The notes under the pieces: generated by a model
Database searches by the model: none
What the model was told of the DNA's origin: nothing
Seen by the model: the letters and a program-made list of their open reading frames with translations, nothing else
Shown: piece after piece, positions 1 through 10,192 of the stretch
How the letters are laid out: each line of letters opens with the position of its first letter
How positions within the stretch are numbered: the first letter of the stretch is position 1
NCBI RefSeq assembly: GCF_001692325.1
Contig: NZ_LXKN01000010.1
Location: 62,001-126,000, forward strand
Length of the DNA stretch: 64,000 nucleotides
From: Rhizobium sp. AC27/96
GTDB lineage: Bacteria > Pseudomonadota > Alphaproteobacteria > Rhizobiales > Rhizobiaceae
Direction of reading: 5' to 3'
Program-made: the position numbers and the translations under genes

Positions 1-1203
1 CATGTCCTCGACAAGAGCATTGTCACGGTTCTGGACGAGCAGGCCGCCGGAAACGGTCTTGGCGGTGAGGCCCGGCACACGCGGATCGGGCAGGGCGCCG
101 ACCGACAGCAGACGGAGGTTCGGCTTGCGGGCGATGATCACCTTGGCTTCCTCGCTCACCTCTGGTGCGATGATGACCTCGGTGAAGAGCTTGACGATCT
201 CTTCGGCCGTTTCGGCATCGAGCAGGCTGTTGAGAGCAATGATGCCGCCGAAGGCCGAGACAGAATCGCAGGCGAGCGCGCGCTTATAGGCTTCGACGAG
301 GCTTGGCCCTGTGGCAACGCCGCAGGGGTTGGCATGCTTGATGATCGCGCAGGCGGGACCATTTTCCGGCAGGAACTCGGCAACGAGTTCATAGGCCGCA
401 TCGGTGTCGTTGATGTTGTTGTAGGAGAGCTGCTTGCCCTGTAGCAGCGTCGCGGTGGAAACGCCGGGGCGGTTCTCGCCGGTGACGTAGAAGGCCGCCT
501 TCTGATGCGGGTTTTCGCCGTAGCGCATTTCCTCGCGGAGCACGCCGCCGATGACGCGGTGACGCGGCGTGGCGATATCGAGCGCTTCGGCAAACCAGTT
601 GGAGATCATCGCATCATAGGCGGCGGTGCGGGCGAAAGCCTTGGCGGCCATGCGCTTGCGGAAATCATAGGTCGTCTGGCCGGCATCGGCGGAAAGCTGC
701 GTCAGCAGCTCGGCATAATCAGAAGGATCGGTCAGCGTCGTCACATAGGCGTGGTTCTTGGCCGAAGCACGGATCATCGCCGGGCCGCCGATGTCGATGT
801 TCTCCACGGTCGTCGGATAATCGCCGCCGGCCTTGCGCACATCCTCGAAGGGATAGAGGTTGATGACGGCAAGATCGATGCCTTCGATGCCGTGTTCCTT
901 CATCGCAGCCTGATGATCAGCGTCGTCACGGATGGCGAGCAGCCCGCCATGCACCTTCGGATGCAGCGTCTTGACGCGGCCGTCCATGATCTCCGGGAAA
1001 TCCGTCACTTCCGAGACGTCGGTAACCGCAAGACCGGCCGCGGCGATCGCCTTGTGCGTGCCACCGGTCGACAGCAGTCGCACGCCCTGTTCGCTCAGCG
1101 CACGCGCCAGCTCGACAATGCCGGTCTTGTCGAAGACCGACAGAAGCGCGGTTTTCACCTTCACCTTGTCGGGAGCAGGAATTTTCTTGGAAACGACGGC
1201 CAT
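1..1203 (-). CDS. purH: Bifunctional phosphoribosylaminoimidazolecarboxamide formyltransferase / IMP cyclohydrolase (3' end beyond window)
   Basis: Catalyses the last two steps of de novo IMP synthesis in the cytosol: formylation of AICAR with 10-formyl-THF, then cyclisation to IMP. The visible 401 codons begin [14 protein letters not shown] and contain an MGS-like IMP cyclohydrolase domain (roughly residues 10-160, with [11 protein letters not shown] and [18 protein letters not shown] segments), followed by the start of the AICAR transformylase domain ([29 protein letters not shown]). The family is about 530-540 residues, so about 135 C-terminal residues lie left of the window. The ATG at 1203 fits the family N-terminus. 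A terminator-like hairpin separates it from the upstream gene, so it probably has its own promoter. Confidence 0.97.
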   Translation of the reverse strand, partial: MAVVSKKIPAPDKVKVKTALLSVFDKTGIVELARALSEQGVRLLSTGGTHKAIAAAGLAVTDVSEVTDFPEIMDGRVKTLHPKVHGGLLAIRDDADHQAAMKEHGIEGIDLAVINLYPFEDVRKAGGDYPTTVENIDIGGPAMIRASAKNHAYVTTLTDPSDYAELLTQLSADAGQTTYDFRKRMAAKAFARTAAYDAMISNWFAEALDIATPRHRVIGGVLREEMRYGENPHQKAAFYVTGENRPGVSTATLLQGKQLSYNNINDTDAAYELVAEFLPENGPACAIIKHANPCGVATGPSLVEAYKRALACDSVSAFGGIIALNSLLDAETAEEIVKLFTEVIIAPEVSEEAKVIIARKPNLRLLSVGALPDPRVPGLTAKTVSGGLLVQNRDNALVEDM

Positions 1204-1270
1204 GGGCTTTCTCCGGTCTGAAGCAATTCCAGGAAAGTGCGCAGCGGTTTTCCGTCCGGAATTGCGAGAT

Positions 1271-1297
1271 AACAAAAACAGAGCGAAAAACGCTCTG
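1271..1297 (-). terminator. Rho-independent terminator of the heparinase-like gene
   Basis: Read on the minus strand, a 7-bp stem CAGAGCG/CGCTCTG with a five-T loop is followed directly by TTTTTGTT. It lies 75 bp downstream of the stop at 1372 and upstream of purH, in the orientation expected for ending the 1372-3030 transcript. Confidence 0.7.
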
Positions 1298-1371
1298 GCA
1301 TGAGGAGATGTCCGGCGAAAAAGGGCGCGGGACGATAATGCCGCCCCGTTAGCATAGCTGAGGCGGTTAGC

Positions 1372-3030
1372 CTATGGCCGATAGGATAAAAACCAGCGGA
1401 TTTCCGGCTTTTCGGTGATCTGGAAAACGATCTCGAGCTGGTCTGAAGAGCGCAAGCCCGAGGGATCGGCAAAAAAGATATCTTCCGCCACCAGCACCTC
1501 GTTGCCGGGCGAGGAGAACACCCAGGTCTCTCCATCCGGCGCGATCAGCAGCGCGGAGTCGACCTCGGTCTGCAACAGGCTGATGGAGGGATGGATGTGG
1601 AAACGCGCCGACGCGATACCTTCGCCCTTCGGCGCCTGCTTTCTGCCCTCGGGCACGAGGAAGCGGTCGCGACCCGCGAGAATGGTCCCGCTGGCGTTGA
1701 GGCTCAGCTCGCGCTCGTGAACATAACCAAAGGCGGAGAGGTAGCCGTCATGCGCGGCCCGGACATAATCACGCCCATCGTCCGTCTCGGCGCGCTCGAC
1801 GATGATCTTCTTGACGCCGCCGACCATGATCGGCCCCAGCGACTTCGACTTGGAGAACTGGCTCGACGAGGTGTCGTTGAGCGTAACCGTCGAATGCGCG
1901 GCAGTTGCCCGCGCCGCCTGCGTGTAGCGCTCTCCGGCAAATTCCGGCGCGCCGGAATTGATGATGAAACGCGTCTTGCCCGATGACATCTCGAAGGAGA
2001 GACAGCCCGCATGCGCAGTGCGACTGAGATCAGGCGAAGCGGGAGCGCCGACATCGACGATGACGACGGCCTGGCCGGCGGCCAGCCGATGATACTTCGT
2101 ATGCGGCAGCGCCTTGAAAGCCTGCCCGGCCGTCTCGTCGTAACGCAGGACCGACATCAGCTCATTGGCCAGCGTCGAGGTCGCGCCGTTGAACAACGCC
2201 AGATCGCCATCCTGGTGGCGGAAGAAGCGCAGCGCCGGATACATGCGGTCTATGCCGGGAATGAGGCGGATCGGCACGTCATGGCCGAGATTGACATAGG
2301 TCTGGCGCAGCGGCAGCAGATCGAGCAGCAGTTCCAGCGACACGCGCGGATTGCGGGAGATATGGCCGCCATCGGGCAGGATTTGCCGGTCGATCTCCCG
2401 ATCAAGCGCCTGTCCCGCGCGTTTCAGCGCGAGCGCACTGTTGGGCATGGCAACCGACGACATGGCAAGCGCGATACGCACGCGAAACCGCGTCGTGCCA
2501 TCCCGCGAGGTCGAGGCCATCCGCCTGAGATAGCGCACATGGAAGACGAGCATGCGCATGAAGCGGCGGTAAAAACCGCTATCCGTGCCATGCAGGAGCA
2601 CGGGCGAATGTGACAAGAGGGCAATCAGGCGCTGCGCGGCAATATCCGGCGACCAGGCGAGGCCATGGAGCCGGCGACCGTGAACGGCGATCCAGTCGGT
2701 GAGGATGGCTCGGGCCATTGCCGAAGCCTGATCGCTCTTTTCTGCCCGCAAATGCCGCAGCCAGCGGAAATTATGCAATCGTGCGGCAAAGGTCCGCGAT
2801 GGCAGCTCGAGCGAGAATGGCGATGCGCCCTGCGTTTCCAGCACCCGGCCAGCGAGCAGGATGCGCCCGTTCAGAAGCTCTTCGACAAAGAACGGATCGA
2901 CGTTGCGCAGGTCTGTCGGCGCCACGATCAGCCGTTCCGGCACACGCATGGTGTGGCGGGTGAGACGCAATCGCGTCAACGCCGCGCGGCGAGACATCCG
3001 CCGCCATGCTTCCCGCATGTATGAACTCAC
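1372..3030 (-). CDS. Heparinase II/III family protein
   Basis: 552 residues. The protein resembles the heparinase II/III-like family: a helical N-terminal part (WLRHLRAEKS, ILTDWIAVHGRRLHGLAWSPDIAAQRL) followed by a beta-rich C-terminal domain (about residues 320-550: AGCLSFEMSSGKTRFIINSG, AHSTVTLNDTSSSQF). In rhizobia such genes next to purH and rsmB are annotated this way, but the polysaccharide substrate is unknown. Start: GTG at 3030 has a CAGGG ribosome-binding sequence 5 nt upstream; an ATG at 3018 is the alternative. I see no clear signal peptide. The 3031-3168 gap upstream is AT-rich and may hold its promoter. Confidence 0.85.
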   Translation of the reverse strand: MSSYMREAWRRMSRRAALTRLRLTRHTMRVPERLIVAPTDLRNVDPFFVEELLNGRILLAGRVLETQGASPFSLELPSRTFAARLHNFRWLRHLRAEKSDQASAMARAILTDWIAVHGRRLHGLAWSPDIAAQRLIALLSHSPVLLHGTDSGFYRRFMRMLVFHVRYLRRMASTSRDGTTRFRVRIALAMSSVAMPNSALALKRAGQALDREIDRQILPDGGHISRNPRVSLELLLDLLPLRQTYVNLGHDVPIRLIPGIDRMYPALRFFRHQDGDLALFNGATSTLANELMSVLRYDETAGQAFKALPHTKYHRLAAGQAVVIVDVGAPASPDLSRTAHAGCLSFEMSSGKTRFIINSGAPEFAGERYTQAARATAAHSTVTLNDTSSSQFSKSKSLGPIMVGGVKKIIVERAETDDGRDYVRAAHDGYLSAFGYVHERELSLNASGTILAGRDRFLVPEGRKQAPKGEGIASARFHIHPSISLLQTEVDSALLIAPDGETWVFSSPGNEVLVAEDIFFADPSGLRSSDQLEIVFQITEKPEIRWFLSYRP

Positions 3031-3168
3031 GAAACCCTGCCGCAGACCTGCATATTCGCTTCTGCTTACTCTTGTTACCTGTAGTTAAAAAGAGGTTACA
3101 CATATACCAATTAAGGACATGTTACCGGATTCTTAACTAACGCGAGAAAACCACACCGATAGGTGCGA

Positions 3169-4578
3169 CTAGTGCGTGCGGCGAAGCACGGCGGCGAAAA
3201 ATCCGTCGAGGCCGGAAGCAAAGCCGCCGGCAAGCGGCAGCATGTCGGGCGTGGTGCGGAAAGCGCCGAGGGGCGAGATCGCTGCTTCCAGACCCGGCCA
3301 GTCCAAAGGGTCGATCGGAACACGCTCGACACTATCCGTATCCGCGAGAAGGCGGGCAACAAGATCCTCGCCCTCTTCAGGATCAAGCGAACAGTTGGAG
3401 AAGACGACCACACCGCCGGGCTTGACCAGCGTCAAGGCGTGGCGGAGCAGGCGCTCCTGCAGAGCGGCGAGCTTGGCGATATCCTCCGGCCCCTTGGTCC
3501 AGAGAACGTCGGGATGACGGCGCGTCGTTCCTGTCGAGGAGCAGGGAGCGTCGAGAAGGGCGGCATCGAAGAGTTCTTCGGGCTGATATTTGCTCATATC
3601 GGCAACGACGGTTTCTGCTTCCAGGCCGAGGCGCGCGAGATTGCTGGACAATCTTTTCAGCCGATTGGCGGATTGGTCGAGCGCCGTGACCTTGCCGCCG
3701 GCGAGGACGAGCTGCGCCGTCTTTCCACCGGGTGCAGCGCAGAGATCCACGACCCGTTTGCCAACAAGCGAGCCGAACAATTTCGCCGGAATGCTGGCGG
3801 CGGCATCCTGCACCCACCATTCGCCGTCATCGAAGCCTTCAAGCGAGGGTATGGATCCTTCGAAGGCGGCAAGCCGCACGCCACCGGTCGGGAGGACCAC
3901 GCCATTGAGGCGCTTCGCCCAGCCTTCGGCATCGGATTTCACTGTGAGATCGATCGCTGCCGGCTCGAGTTGCGTGTCTGAAATCTTGATTGCCGCTTCT
4001 GTGCCATAGGCAGCTTCGAGCCGCGAGAGAAACCAGCTCGGCATTGCCGGCACGCTTGCGACCTGCTCGATAATGACGTGCTTCTCCCGGCCGATGCGCC
4101 GGAGAATGGCATTGACCAGCTTGGCAAAGCGGCGATTGCGGGGGTCACGATTGGCCTGTTCGACGGCAAGGTCGACGGCGGAATGATCCGGCACATCGAG
4201 GTAGAGCATCTGCGCGGCGCCGACGACAAGCACATGATGGAGCGCGCGGGCTCCTTCCGGCAGCGGCGCATCGAGAAGAGACGATATCGCCGTCTCTATG
4301 CGCGGCAGATGCCGCAGCGCGCTGTTGAGGATGGCGCGCACCAGCGCCCGGTCGCTATCGCCCAGTGCCTTGTAGGCAGGATTGCCGCCTTCCGCATCCA
4401 GCATGCCGTCAAGCGGCGTCTTGCGGTCAATGACGGCGGCCAGGATCTTCGTCGCGGCTGCGCGCGCCGCAAAGCCGGGCTTTGAAGGGGCCGAATCATG
4501 CGAGCGGAACTCGGCAGACCCTTTGCCCGATCGTCTTCCGTCTCTGTTGAACGTTTTGTTTTTATTGTCAGAACTCAA
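3169..4578 (-). CDS. rsmB: RsmB/NOP family 16S rRNA m5C methyltransferase
   Basis: 469 residues. An N-terminal NusB-like RNA-binding domain (about 30-165, [17 protein letters not shown] to [13 protein letters not shown]) is followed by a SAM-dependent methyltransferase domain ([16 protein letters not shown]). The two cysteine motifs of RNA m5C methyltransferases are present: [17 protein letters not shown] and [12 protein letters not shown]. The family methylates C967 of 16S rRNA. The likely start is TTG at 4578, overlapping the htpX stop by 4 nt (TTGA), so the two are probably translationally coupled. The N-terminal 30 residues are basic and low in complexity. Function is assigned by family; the exact rRNA position is inferred. 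Confidence 0.93.
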   Translation of the reverse strand: MSSDNKNKTFNRDGRRSGKGSAEFRSHDSAPSKPGFAARAAATKILAAVIDRKTPLDGMLDAEGGNPAYKALGDSDRALVRAILNSALRHLPRIETAISSLLDAPLPEGARALHHVLVVGAAQMLYLDVPDHSAVDLAVEQANRDPRNRRFAKLVNAILRRIGREKHVIIEQVASVPAMPSWFLSRLEAAYGTEAAIKISDTQLEPAAIDLTVKSDAEGWAKRLNGVVLPTGGVRLAAFEGSIPSLEGFDDGEWWVQDAAASIPAKLFGSLVGKRVVDLCAAPGGKTAQLVLAGGKVTALDQSANRLKRLSSNLARLGLEAETVVADMSKYQPEELFDAALLDAPCSSTGTTRRHPDVLWTKGPEDIAKLAALQERLLRHALTLVKPGGVVVFSNCSLDPEEGEDLVARLLADTDSVERVPIDPLDWPGLEAAISPLGAFRTTPDMLPLAGGFASGLDGFFAAVLRRTH

Positions 4579-5561
4579 GACCAGGGTCCCTTCGGCGGTT
4601 GCGAACCACCGCGACCCGTATTCGGTACGGAACGCGATTTGCGTTCCGGATTAGCAGTCAAGACCGGTCCCGTCGAGCCAAAGCCCGAAGATGGCGCCCT
4701 GGGTGAGGTTCCACCGCCGCCGTGACGGGCCATTTCATGCAGCGCGGCAATACGGTTTTCCGTGTTCGGATGGGTCGAAAACAGATTGTCCATACGCTCG
4801 CCGGAGAGCGGGTTGATGATGAACATATGCGCAGTCGCGGGGTGACCTTCGGCCTCTTCATTCGGAATATGCGAGGCACCGCGGGCAATCTTGCCGAGCG
4901 CCGAGGCCAGCGACAGCGGATTGCCGCAGATTTCGGCACCGCGACGGTCGGCCGAGTACTCGCGCGTACGGCTGATTGCCATCTGGACCAGCATCGCTGC
5001 CAGGGGCGCAACAATCATCGCCACAAGAACACCGACCATGCCGAGCGGATTGTTGTTGTCGCGGCGACCGCCGAAGAGGAAAGCGAAATTGCCGAGCATG
5101 GAAATGGCGCCGGCCAGCGTCGCCGTGATCGTCATGGTTAGCGTGTCGCGGTTCTGTATGTGTGCAAGCTCATGCGCCATCACGCCGGCCACCTCGTCCG
5201 GCGTCAGCGCGTGCAGCAGGCCGGTGGAGGCGGCAACGGCGGCGTTTTCCGGATTGCGGCCCGTCGCGAAGGCATTCGGCTGCGGGCTGTCGTAGAGATA
5301 GACCTTGGGCATCGGCAGACCGGCATTGCGGGCGAGATCGCGCACGATCCGGTAGAATTCCGGCGCGCTGCGCTCATCAACCTCCTGCGCATTGTAGGTG
5401 GAGAGCACCATGCGGTCGGAATTCCAGTAGGAAAAGAAATTCATGCCCGCCGCAACGACGAATGCGATCAACATGCCGGACTGACCGCCGATCAGATAGC
5501 CGACGCCCATGAACAGGGCGGTCATGAAGGCAAGCAGCATCGCGGTACGCATGAGATTCAT
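4575..5561 (-). CDS. htpX: Protease HtpX (membrane zinc metalloprotease, M48B)
   Basis: 328 residues from the ATG at 5561, which has a GGAGAA Shine-Dalgarno sequence; upstream in-frame codons would add an unsupported 26-residue extension. N-terminal membrane segments (about 6-25 and 29-46), the zinc site HELAH at 130-134, and a second hydrophobic region (about 143-200) match HtpX. The C-terminal tail is glycine- and proline-rich ([16 protein letters not shown]). Known role: degradation of misfolded inner-membrane proteins with FtsH, active site facing the cytosol. Transcribed upstream of rsmB with a 4-nt overlap and divergent from the DUF1674 gene. Confidence 0.95.
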   Translation of the reverse strand: MNLMRTAMLLAFMTALFMGVGYLIGGQSGMLIAFVVAAGMNFFSYWNSDRMVLSTYNAQEVDERSAPEFYRIVRDLARNAGLPMPKVYLYDSPQPNAFATGRNPENAAVAASTGLLHALTPDEVAGVMAHELAHIQNRDTLTMTITATLAGAISMLGNFAFLFGGRRDNNNPLGMVGVLVAMIVAPLAAMLVQMAISRTREYSADRRGAEICGNPLSLASALGKIARGASHIPNEEAEGHPATAHMFIINPLSGERMDNLFSTHPNTENRIAALHEMARHGGGGTSPRAPSSGFGSTGPVLTANPERKSRSVPNTGRGGSQPPKGPWS

Positions 5562-5673
5562 CAACAGTTCTCCAACACATCTGTCGTCCGAAAACCATTC
5601 ACACTTTTCGGCATCATGCTCTATGATTTGGCTATTCATCCGCCTAATTCAACGGTTCCGGGCCGATCAGATC

Positions 5674-5901
5674 ATGCAGACAGCCGATAACGACAATAAA
5701 CTCGACACCGAAACCGGTGAAACCACGCGCAAGCCGCTCTCGCCGGCTGCCAAGCGCGCACTTGCCGAAGCCGAGGAGCGCCGCAAGGCACAGGAAGCCC
5801 AAACACAGGCCGAAATCGCCCCCGAAATCGGCGGCCGCGGCGGCGCCGACCCCGCGCGCTTCGGCGATTGGGAGATCAATGGGCGGGCGATTGATTTTTG
5901 A
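5674..5901 (+). CDS. DUF1674 protein, SDHAF4-like succinate dehydrogenase assembly factor family
   Basis: 75 residues from the ATG at 5674. The N-terminal two thirds are charged and low in complexity (KRALAEAEERRKAQEAQ). The C-terminus carries the diagnostic block GGADPARFGDWEINGRAIDF, matching the GDWE/GR-x-DF ending of DUF1674 and of mitochondrial SDHAF4, which assists assembly of flavinylated SDHA. The family match is seen in the sequence; an SDH role in this organism is inferred. Upstream in-frame starts exist (5509, 5622) but would overlap the divergent htpX promoter region and add non-conserved sequence. Confidence 0.8.
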   Translation: MQTADNDNKLDTETGETTRKPLSPAAKRALAEAEERRKAQEAQTQAEIAPEIGGRGGADPARFGDWEINGRAIDF

Positions 5902-5977
5902 GATACTTTTCCAGTAATCACGCTTTATAGTTGCTTTGCTTTCGTACTACTATCGTTACTTCATATTTTGAGTCACG

Positions 5978-6838
5978 ATGAGTCGCGAAAACATCCCAGA
6001 CTACCAATACATCGCTTTTATCGACGAAGCTGGCGATCCCGGCCTCACTCGTGTGCGTCCAATTGATCCTATTGGAAGTACTGAGTGGATGACCATATCC
6101 GCTGTGTTGGTAGACAAGGAAAATGCCGGTGAAGTCACCAAATGGGTTGCGGAGATACTAAGGAGTATTGGCCCTCTACAACGACATGACCTGCATTTTC
6201 GCAACCTGTCACCAACGCGAAAAGCCGCTGTATGCAGATATCTAGCCGATCTTCCAGTCCGTTTATTTGTTGTGGCTTCTAATAAAAAGAACATGCGGGG
6301 ACATAGGAATATCAATGCGGAAAAAATGCCGTCACAACAGTGGTTTTATAACTGGATGGTTCGCATCCTCATTGAAAGAGTGACGCATTACTGTGAAATG
6401 CGCTCGATTAGAAACTATGGTGTCCCGAAAAAGGTGAAATTTGAATTTTCGGAACGTGGTGGCCATTCCTATAGCCAAACAGCCGCTTACCATGAGCTGC
6501 TTCGATTTCAGGCGCGTAACGAAAATATAATTCTAAAAAAATGGGTTCCTAGGTGGTCCGTTATGGACTGGAGATTGGTCGAAGCTCATCCGCACAAATC
6601 GCGCGCCGGCCTCCAGTTGTCTGACGTTGTTGCCAGTGCTTTCTACACAGCCGTAGACAATCTAGACACAGGTCAATGTGACGGAACCTATGCTGAACTA
6701 CTAAGACCCCGCATTGCCTTTAGGGAAGACCACAACTACTCAGATTACGGTGTCGTTCTTCAACCAACTCCGGCGTGGAAAGCAAATTTAGCTGAGGACC
6801 AAAAATCTATATTTAGATTCTATGGATACAACTTTTAG
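5978..6838 (+). CDS. DUF3800 domain protein, accessory gene of unknown function
   Basis: 286 residues. The N-terminal motif YIAFIDEAGDPGL and the C-terminal block SRAGLQLSDVVASAFYTAVD match the DUF3800 family, whose members carry an N-terminal D-E-[SA]-G and a C-terminal LQ-[LA]-[AS]-D motif. Between them are acidic and histidine residues (RHDLHFRNL; FEFSERGGHSYSQ) that could form an active site; a nuclease-like role has been suggested for the family but is not established. Base composition is visibly more AT-rich than the neighbours and codon use includes rare codons such as ATA, AGG and CTA. It stands alone, flanked by AT-rich intergenic DNA, which suggests acquisition. No signal peptide or membrane segment. 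Confidence 0.8.
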   Translation: MSRENIPDYQYIAFIDEAGDPGLTRVRPIDPIGSTEWMTISAVLVDKENAGEVTKWVAEILRSIGPLQRHDLHFRNLSPTRKAAVCRYLADLPVRLFVVASNKKNMRGHRNINAEKMPSQQWFYNWMVRILIERVTHYCEMRSIRNYGVPKKVKFEFSERGGHSYSQTAAYHELLRFQARNENIILKKWVPRWSVMDWRLVEAHPHKSRAGLQLSDVVASAFYTAVDNLDTGQCDGTYAELLRPRIAFREDHNYSDYGVVLQPTPAWKANLAEDQKSIFRFYGYNF

Positions 6839-7236
6839 GTTCAACGAACATAGACAAAAAAATTGGTAGGCCCTGGACTCCGTTTGGCTTGTGGCGTTAG
6901 GCCATCATCCTAAGGATGACCGTCCACAAGCAAGATTGCCGTCAGCATTGAGCGAACTCAGCCCGCAATCGGAGCGTATCCAGCGTTTCCTACCGCTATA
7001 AAGTCTAGGTAAAATAGCAAAAATGTCAAGTGAATCATTAAGTTAAGAGAGAGGCGCCTAACCCTTTGAATTTAGATTCTTTTTTGAATCCAAAGTTGAT
7101 CAGAAGAATTGCGGTCTCCGAAAGAGAGCTCAAAAACTTCGAATTTCAACTATTTCTGAGTGCTGACTAAGAGTTTCAACCAGCACCCAGAAAGTTCACT
7201 AACATTACTGTTTCAACCGTAAAAACATACAGCCAA
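6839..7236. other. AT-rich intergenic stretch, no gene recognised
   Basis: About 400 bp between the DUF3800 gene and acs. Base composition is close to that of the DUF3800 gene and unlike the flanking core genes. I find no open frame with a family match. A short perfect palindrome has 7-bp arms TCATCCT/AGGATGA around one base (6905-6919). GTTTCAACC occurs twice near the acs end. No tRNA, integrase remnant or target-site duplication is recognisable. Confidence 0.5.
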
Positions 7237-9195
7237 TCAAGCAGCATCCGCCTTGTTCTGCCTGTTGGCGATCAGATCATCGACAACAGCCGGATCAGCG
7301 AGCGTCGAGGTATCGCCGAGCGCGCCGAAATCATCCTCGGCGATCTTGCGCAGAATGCGGCGCATGATCTTGCCGGAGCGGGTTTTCGGCAGGCCGGGGG
7401 TGAACTGGATCTTGTCCGGCGAGGCGATCGGGCCGATTTCGGCGCGAACGTGTTTCACCAGTTCCTGGCGCAACGCGTCCGAGCCTTCCTGGCCGACCAT
7501 CAGCGTCACGTAGCAGTAGATGCCCTGGCCCTTGATCGAATGCGGATAGCCGACCACGGCGGCTTCGGACACGTGGCTGTGCGAGACCAGCGCTGATTCC
7601 ACTTCGGCCGTGCCGAGACGATGGCCCGACACGTTGAGCACGTCATCGACGCGGCCAGTGATCCAGTAATAGCCGTCTTCGTCACGGCGGCAACCGTCAC
7701 CGGTGAAATACTTTCCCTTGTAGGTGGAGAAGTAAGTCTGGATGAAACGCTCGTGGTCGCCGTAGACGGTGCGCATCTGGCCCGGCCAGCTGTCGGCGAT
7801 GACGAGATTGCCGTCGGCCGCACCTTCCAGCACCTTGCCTTCGCTATCGACCAGCTCCGGCTGAACACCGAAGAAGGGCAGGGTGGCCGAACCGGGCTTC
7901 AGGTCCGTCGCTCCGGGAAGCGGCGTGATCATGTGGCCGCCGGTTTCCGTCTGCCACCAGGTATCGACGATCGGGCTGCGGCTGTCGCCGACCACCTTGT
8001 AATACCATTCCCACGCTTCCGGATTGATCGGCTCGCCCACCGTTCCGAGCAGGCGCAGGCTGGAGCGCGACGAGCGCTTGACGAAATGATCGCCGGCACC
8101 CATCAGCGAACGGATCGCCGTCGGCGCCGTGTAGAAAATATTGACCTTGTGCTTGTCGATGACGTCCCAGAAACGGCCCTGGTCTGGATAGTTCGGCACG
8201 CCTTCGAACATCAGCGAAGTCGCTGCGTTCGCAAGCGGCCCATAGACGATATAGGAATGACCGGTCACCCAGCCGACATCGGCCGTGCACCAGTAGATAT
8301 CGCCGGGGTGATAATCGAACGTATATTCATGCGTCATCGCCGCATAGACGAGATAGCCGCCGGTCGTATGCAGCACGCCCTTCGGCTTGCCGGTCGAGCC
8401 GGAGGTATAGAGAATGAACAACGGATCTTCCGCCTTCATTTTCGCTGGCGGACAATCCGCTTTCACCTTGGCGGTTGCCTCGTGGTACCAGAGATCGCGG
8501 CCGGCTTCCCAGGCGACCTTGCCGCCGGTGCGGCGCACCACCAGCACAGTCTTGACATCGACCTTCTGCTTGGCGGCGATCTGGACGGCCTTGTCGGTGT
8601 TTTCCTTCAACGGAATGGACTTGCCGCCGCGAACGCCTTCATCGCAGGTGATGACGAAGGTCGATTCGCAATCGACGATGCGTCCACCCAGCGCTTCGGG
8701 CGAAAAGCCGCCGAAGACGACGGAGTGCACCGCGCCGATACGGGCGCAGGCGAGCATCGCATAGGCTGCTTCCGGGATCATCGGCATATAGATGGTAACG
8801 CGGTCGCCCTTCTTGACGCCCTGCTTCTTCAAGACGTTCGCCAGACGGCAGACCTGCTCGTAAAGCTCGTTATAGGTGACCTTCTTGTCGATATAGGGAT
8901 TGTCGCCCTCCCAGATGAAGGCCACGCGATCGCCATGCTTCTTCAGGTGCCGGTCGATGCAATTATAGGAGACGTTGGTGATGCCGTCCTCGAACCATTT
9001 GATCGAGACCTTGCCGGTAAACGACGTGTTCTTCACCTTGGTATAGGGCTTGAACCAGTCGATACGCTTGCCGTGCTTGCCCCAGAATTTGTCGGGATCC
9101 TCGACGCTCTGCTGATACCATTTCTGGTACTTCGCCTGGTCGATCAAAGCATGCGCCTCGACCGCTTTCGTCACCGGATGAATCTTTTCCGACAT
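7237..9195 (-). CDS. acs: Acetyl-coenzyme A synthetase
   Basis: 652 residues, the normal length for Acs. It converts acetate, ATP and CoA to acetyl-CoA via acetyl-AMP in the cytosol. Visible features: N-terminal [14 protein letters not shown], the adenylate-forming core motif [15 protein letters not shown], the A5-type TWWQTETGG, the hinge region [22 protein letters not shown] and the catalytic and acetylatable lysine in [14 protein letters not shown] near the C-terminus. The ATG at 9195 follows a strong GAGGAGG ribosome-binding site; an in-frame start 36 nt upstream has no such support. Divergent from trcR across a 223-bp region. Confidence 0.98.
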   Translation of the reverse strand: MSEKIHPVTKAVEAHALIDQAKYQKWYQQSVEDPDKFWGKHGKRIDWFKPYTKVKNTSFTGKVSIKWFEDGITNVSYNCIDRHLKKHGDRVAFIWEGDNPYIDKKVTYNELYEQVCRLANVLKKQGVKKGDRVTIYMPMIPEAAYAMLACARIGAVHSVVFGGFSPEALGGRIVDCESTFVITCDEGVRGGKSIPLKENTDKAVQIAAKQKVDVKTVLVVRRTGGKVAWEAGRDLWYHEATAKVKADCPPAKMKAEDPLFILYTSGSTGKPKGVLHTTGGYLVYAAMTHEYTFDYHPGDIYWCTADVGWVTGHSYIVYGPLANAATSLMFEGVPNYPDQGRFWDVIDKHKVNIFYTAPTAIRSLMGAGDHFVKRSSRSSLRLLGTVGEPINPEAWEWYYKVVGDSRSPIVDTWWQTETGGHMITPLPGATDLKPGSATLPFFGVQPELVDSEGKVLEGAADGNLVIADSWPGQMRTVYGDHERFIQTYFSTYKGKYFTGDGCRRDEDGYYWITGRVDDVLNVSGHRLGTAEVESALVSHSHVSEAAVVGYPHSIKGQGIYCYVTLMVGQEGSDALRQELVKHVRAEIGPIASPDKIQFTPGLPKTRSGKIMRRILRKIAEDDFGALGDTSTLADPAVVDDLIANRQNKADAA

Positions 9196-9312
9196 AGTCT
9201 CCTCCTCGAATCCTGGCACCCTCTCTCGCAATTATGGGTGCTCTTTCCGCGCAATCAATAGCAGGTCAAACCATGACAGCAATTGGACAAAGTGCATTTC
9301 ATCCGCAAAGAA

Positions 9313-9341
9313 TTGCAATTCCGCGACACTATCGTTATATA
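9313..9341 (+). promoter_or_regulatory. Candidate sigma-70-type promoter for trcR
   Basis: TTGCAA at 9313-9318 and TATATA at 9336-9341 are separated by exactly 17 bp, close to the TTGACA/TATAAT arrangement, about 77 bp upstream of the trcR start. The site is inferred by pattern only. Confidence 0.4.
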
Positions 9342-9418
9342 GGGCCGTATTTCCCGGACATTGAGGTGTTACACCCCGGACCGCGACACCGGCGCGGACT
9401 GACAGAAGGACTATATCC

Positions 9419-10126
9419 ATGGCTCAACAATTGCTCATGCCGAAGGCAACTGCCATCTGGCTTGTCGACAATACAGCCTTGTCATTCGAACAGATCGCGC
9501 AGTTCTGCAGGTTGCATCCGCTCGAAGTGAAGGCCATTGCCGATGGCGAAGCAGCACAGGGCATCAAGGGCCTCGACCCGATCTCGACCGGCCAGCTTTC
9601 GCGTGATGAAATTGCCCGTGCTGAAGCCAATCCGAACCACAAGCTGAAGATTTCCGAGCCGAAGGTTCGCGTGCCGGAATCCAAGCGCCGCGGCCCGCGC
9701 TACACGCCCGTTTCCAAGCGTCAGGATCGCCCGAACGCTATCCTCTGGCTGGTGCGCAACCATCCGGAACTGAAGGATGCGCAGATTTCCCGCCTCGTCG
9801 GCACCACCAAGTCGACCATCGAGCAGATCCGCGACCGCACCCACTGGAACTCGGCCAACCTGGCACCGATGGACCCGGTAACGCTTGGCCTCTGCAGCCA
9901 GATCGATCTCGACATGGAAGTCGAAAAGGCCGCCAAGGGCCGTCCGCTGCCGACCGCCGCCGAACTCGGCGCGACGCTGCAGCCCGCTCAGGAAACCGAA
10001 AAGCTCGGCTTCAGCTATGAGCGTGACGAGCCGAAGGAAAAGGAAATCGACGCCGACGCCGTTTTCGCCAAGCTCAAGTCGCTGAAGTCGACCACACCGG
10101 ACGACGAAGACGACGATCAGTTCTGA
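9419..10126 (+). CDS. trcR: DUF1013 protein, cell cycle transcriptional regulator TrcR
   Basis: 235 residues. It matches the alphaproteobacterial DUF1013 family: N-terminal PKATAIWLVDNTALSFEQIAQFCRLHPLEVKAIADGE, a second helix-turn-helix-like repeat NAILWLVRNHPELKDAQISRLVGTTKSTIEQIRDRTHWN, and a highly acidic tail ending DDEDDDQF. The two WLV...I-x-x-L/F segments look like tandem DNA-binding folds. The family is conserved across alphaproteobacteria and is annotated as the cell-cycle regulator TrcR; targets here are unknown. The ATG at 9419 has an AGAAGGA ribosome-binding site. Single gene with its own terminator just downstream. Confidence 0.88.
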   Translation: MAQQLLMPKATAIWLVDNTALSFEQIAQFCRLHPLEVKAIADGEAAQGIKGLDPISTGQLSRDEIARAEANPNHKLKISEPKVRVPESKRRGPRYTPVSKRQDRPNAILWLVRNHPELKDAQISRLVGTTKSTIEQIRDRTHWNSANLAPMDPVTLGLCSQIDLDMEVEKAAKGRPLPTAAELGATLQPAQETEKLGFSYERDEPKEKEIDADAVFAKLKSLKSTTPDDEDDDQF

Positions 10127-10151
10127 TATTCTGCCGATTGCATGTTTTCAA

Positions 10152-10179
10152 AGCCCCGGTTTTCGACCGGGGCTTTTTT
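10152..10179 (+). terminator. Rho-independent terminator of trcR
   Basis: Perfect 9-bp stem AGCCCCGGT/ACCGGGGCT with a five-base loop, followed by TTTTT, 25 bp downstream of the trcR stop. Confidence 0.9.
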
Positions 10180-10192
10180 GTCGGAAGACACA

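Noticed and set aside
7621..9261. Long plus-strand open frame (546 codons)
   Set aside because: It is antisense to acs, whose sequence is complete and conserved; the antisense translation has no recognisable family and is an artefact of high GC.
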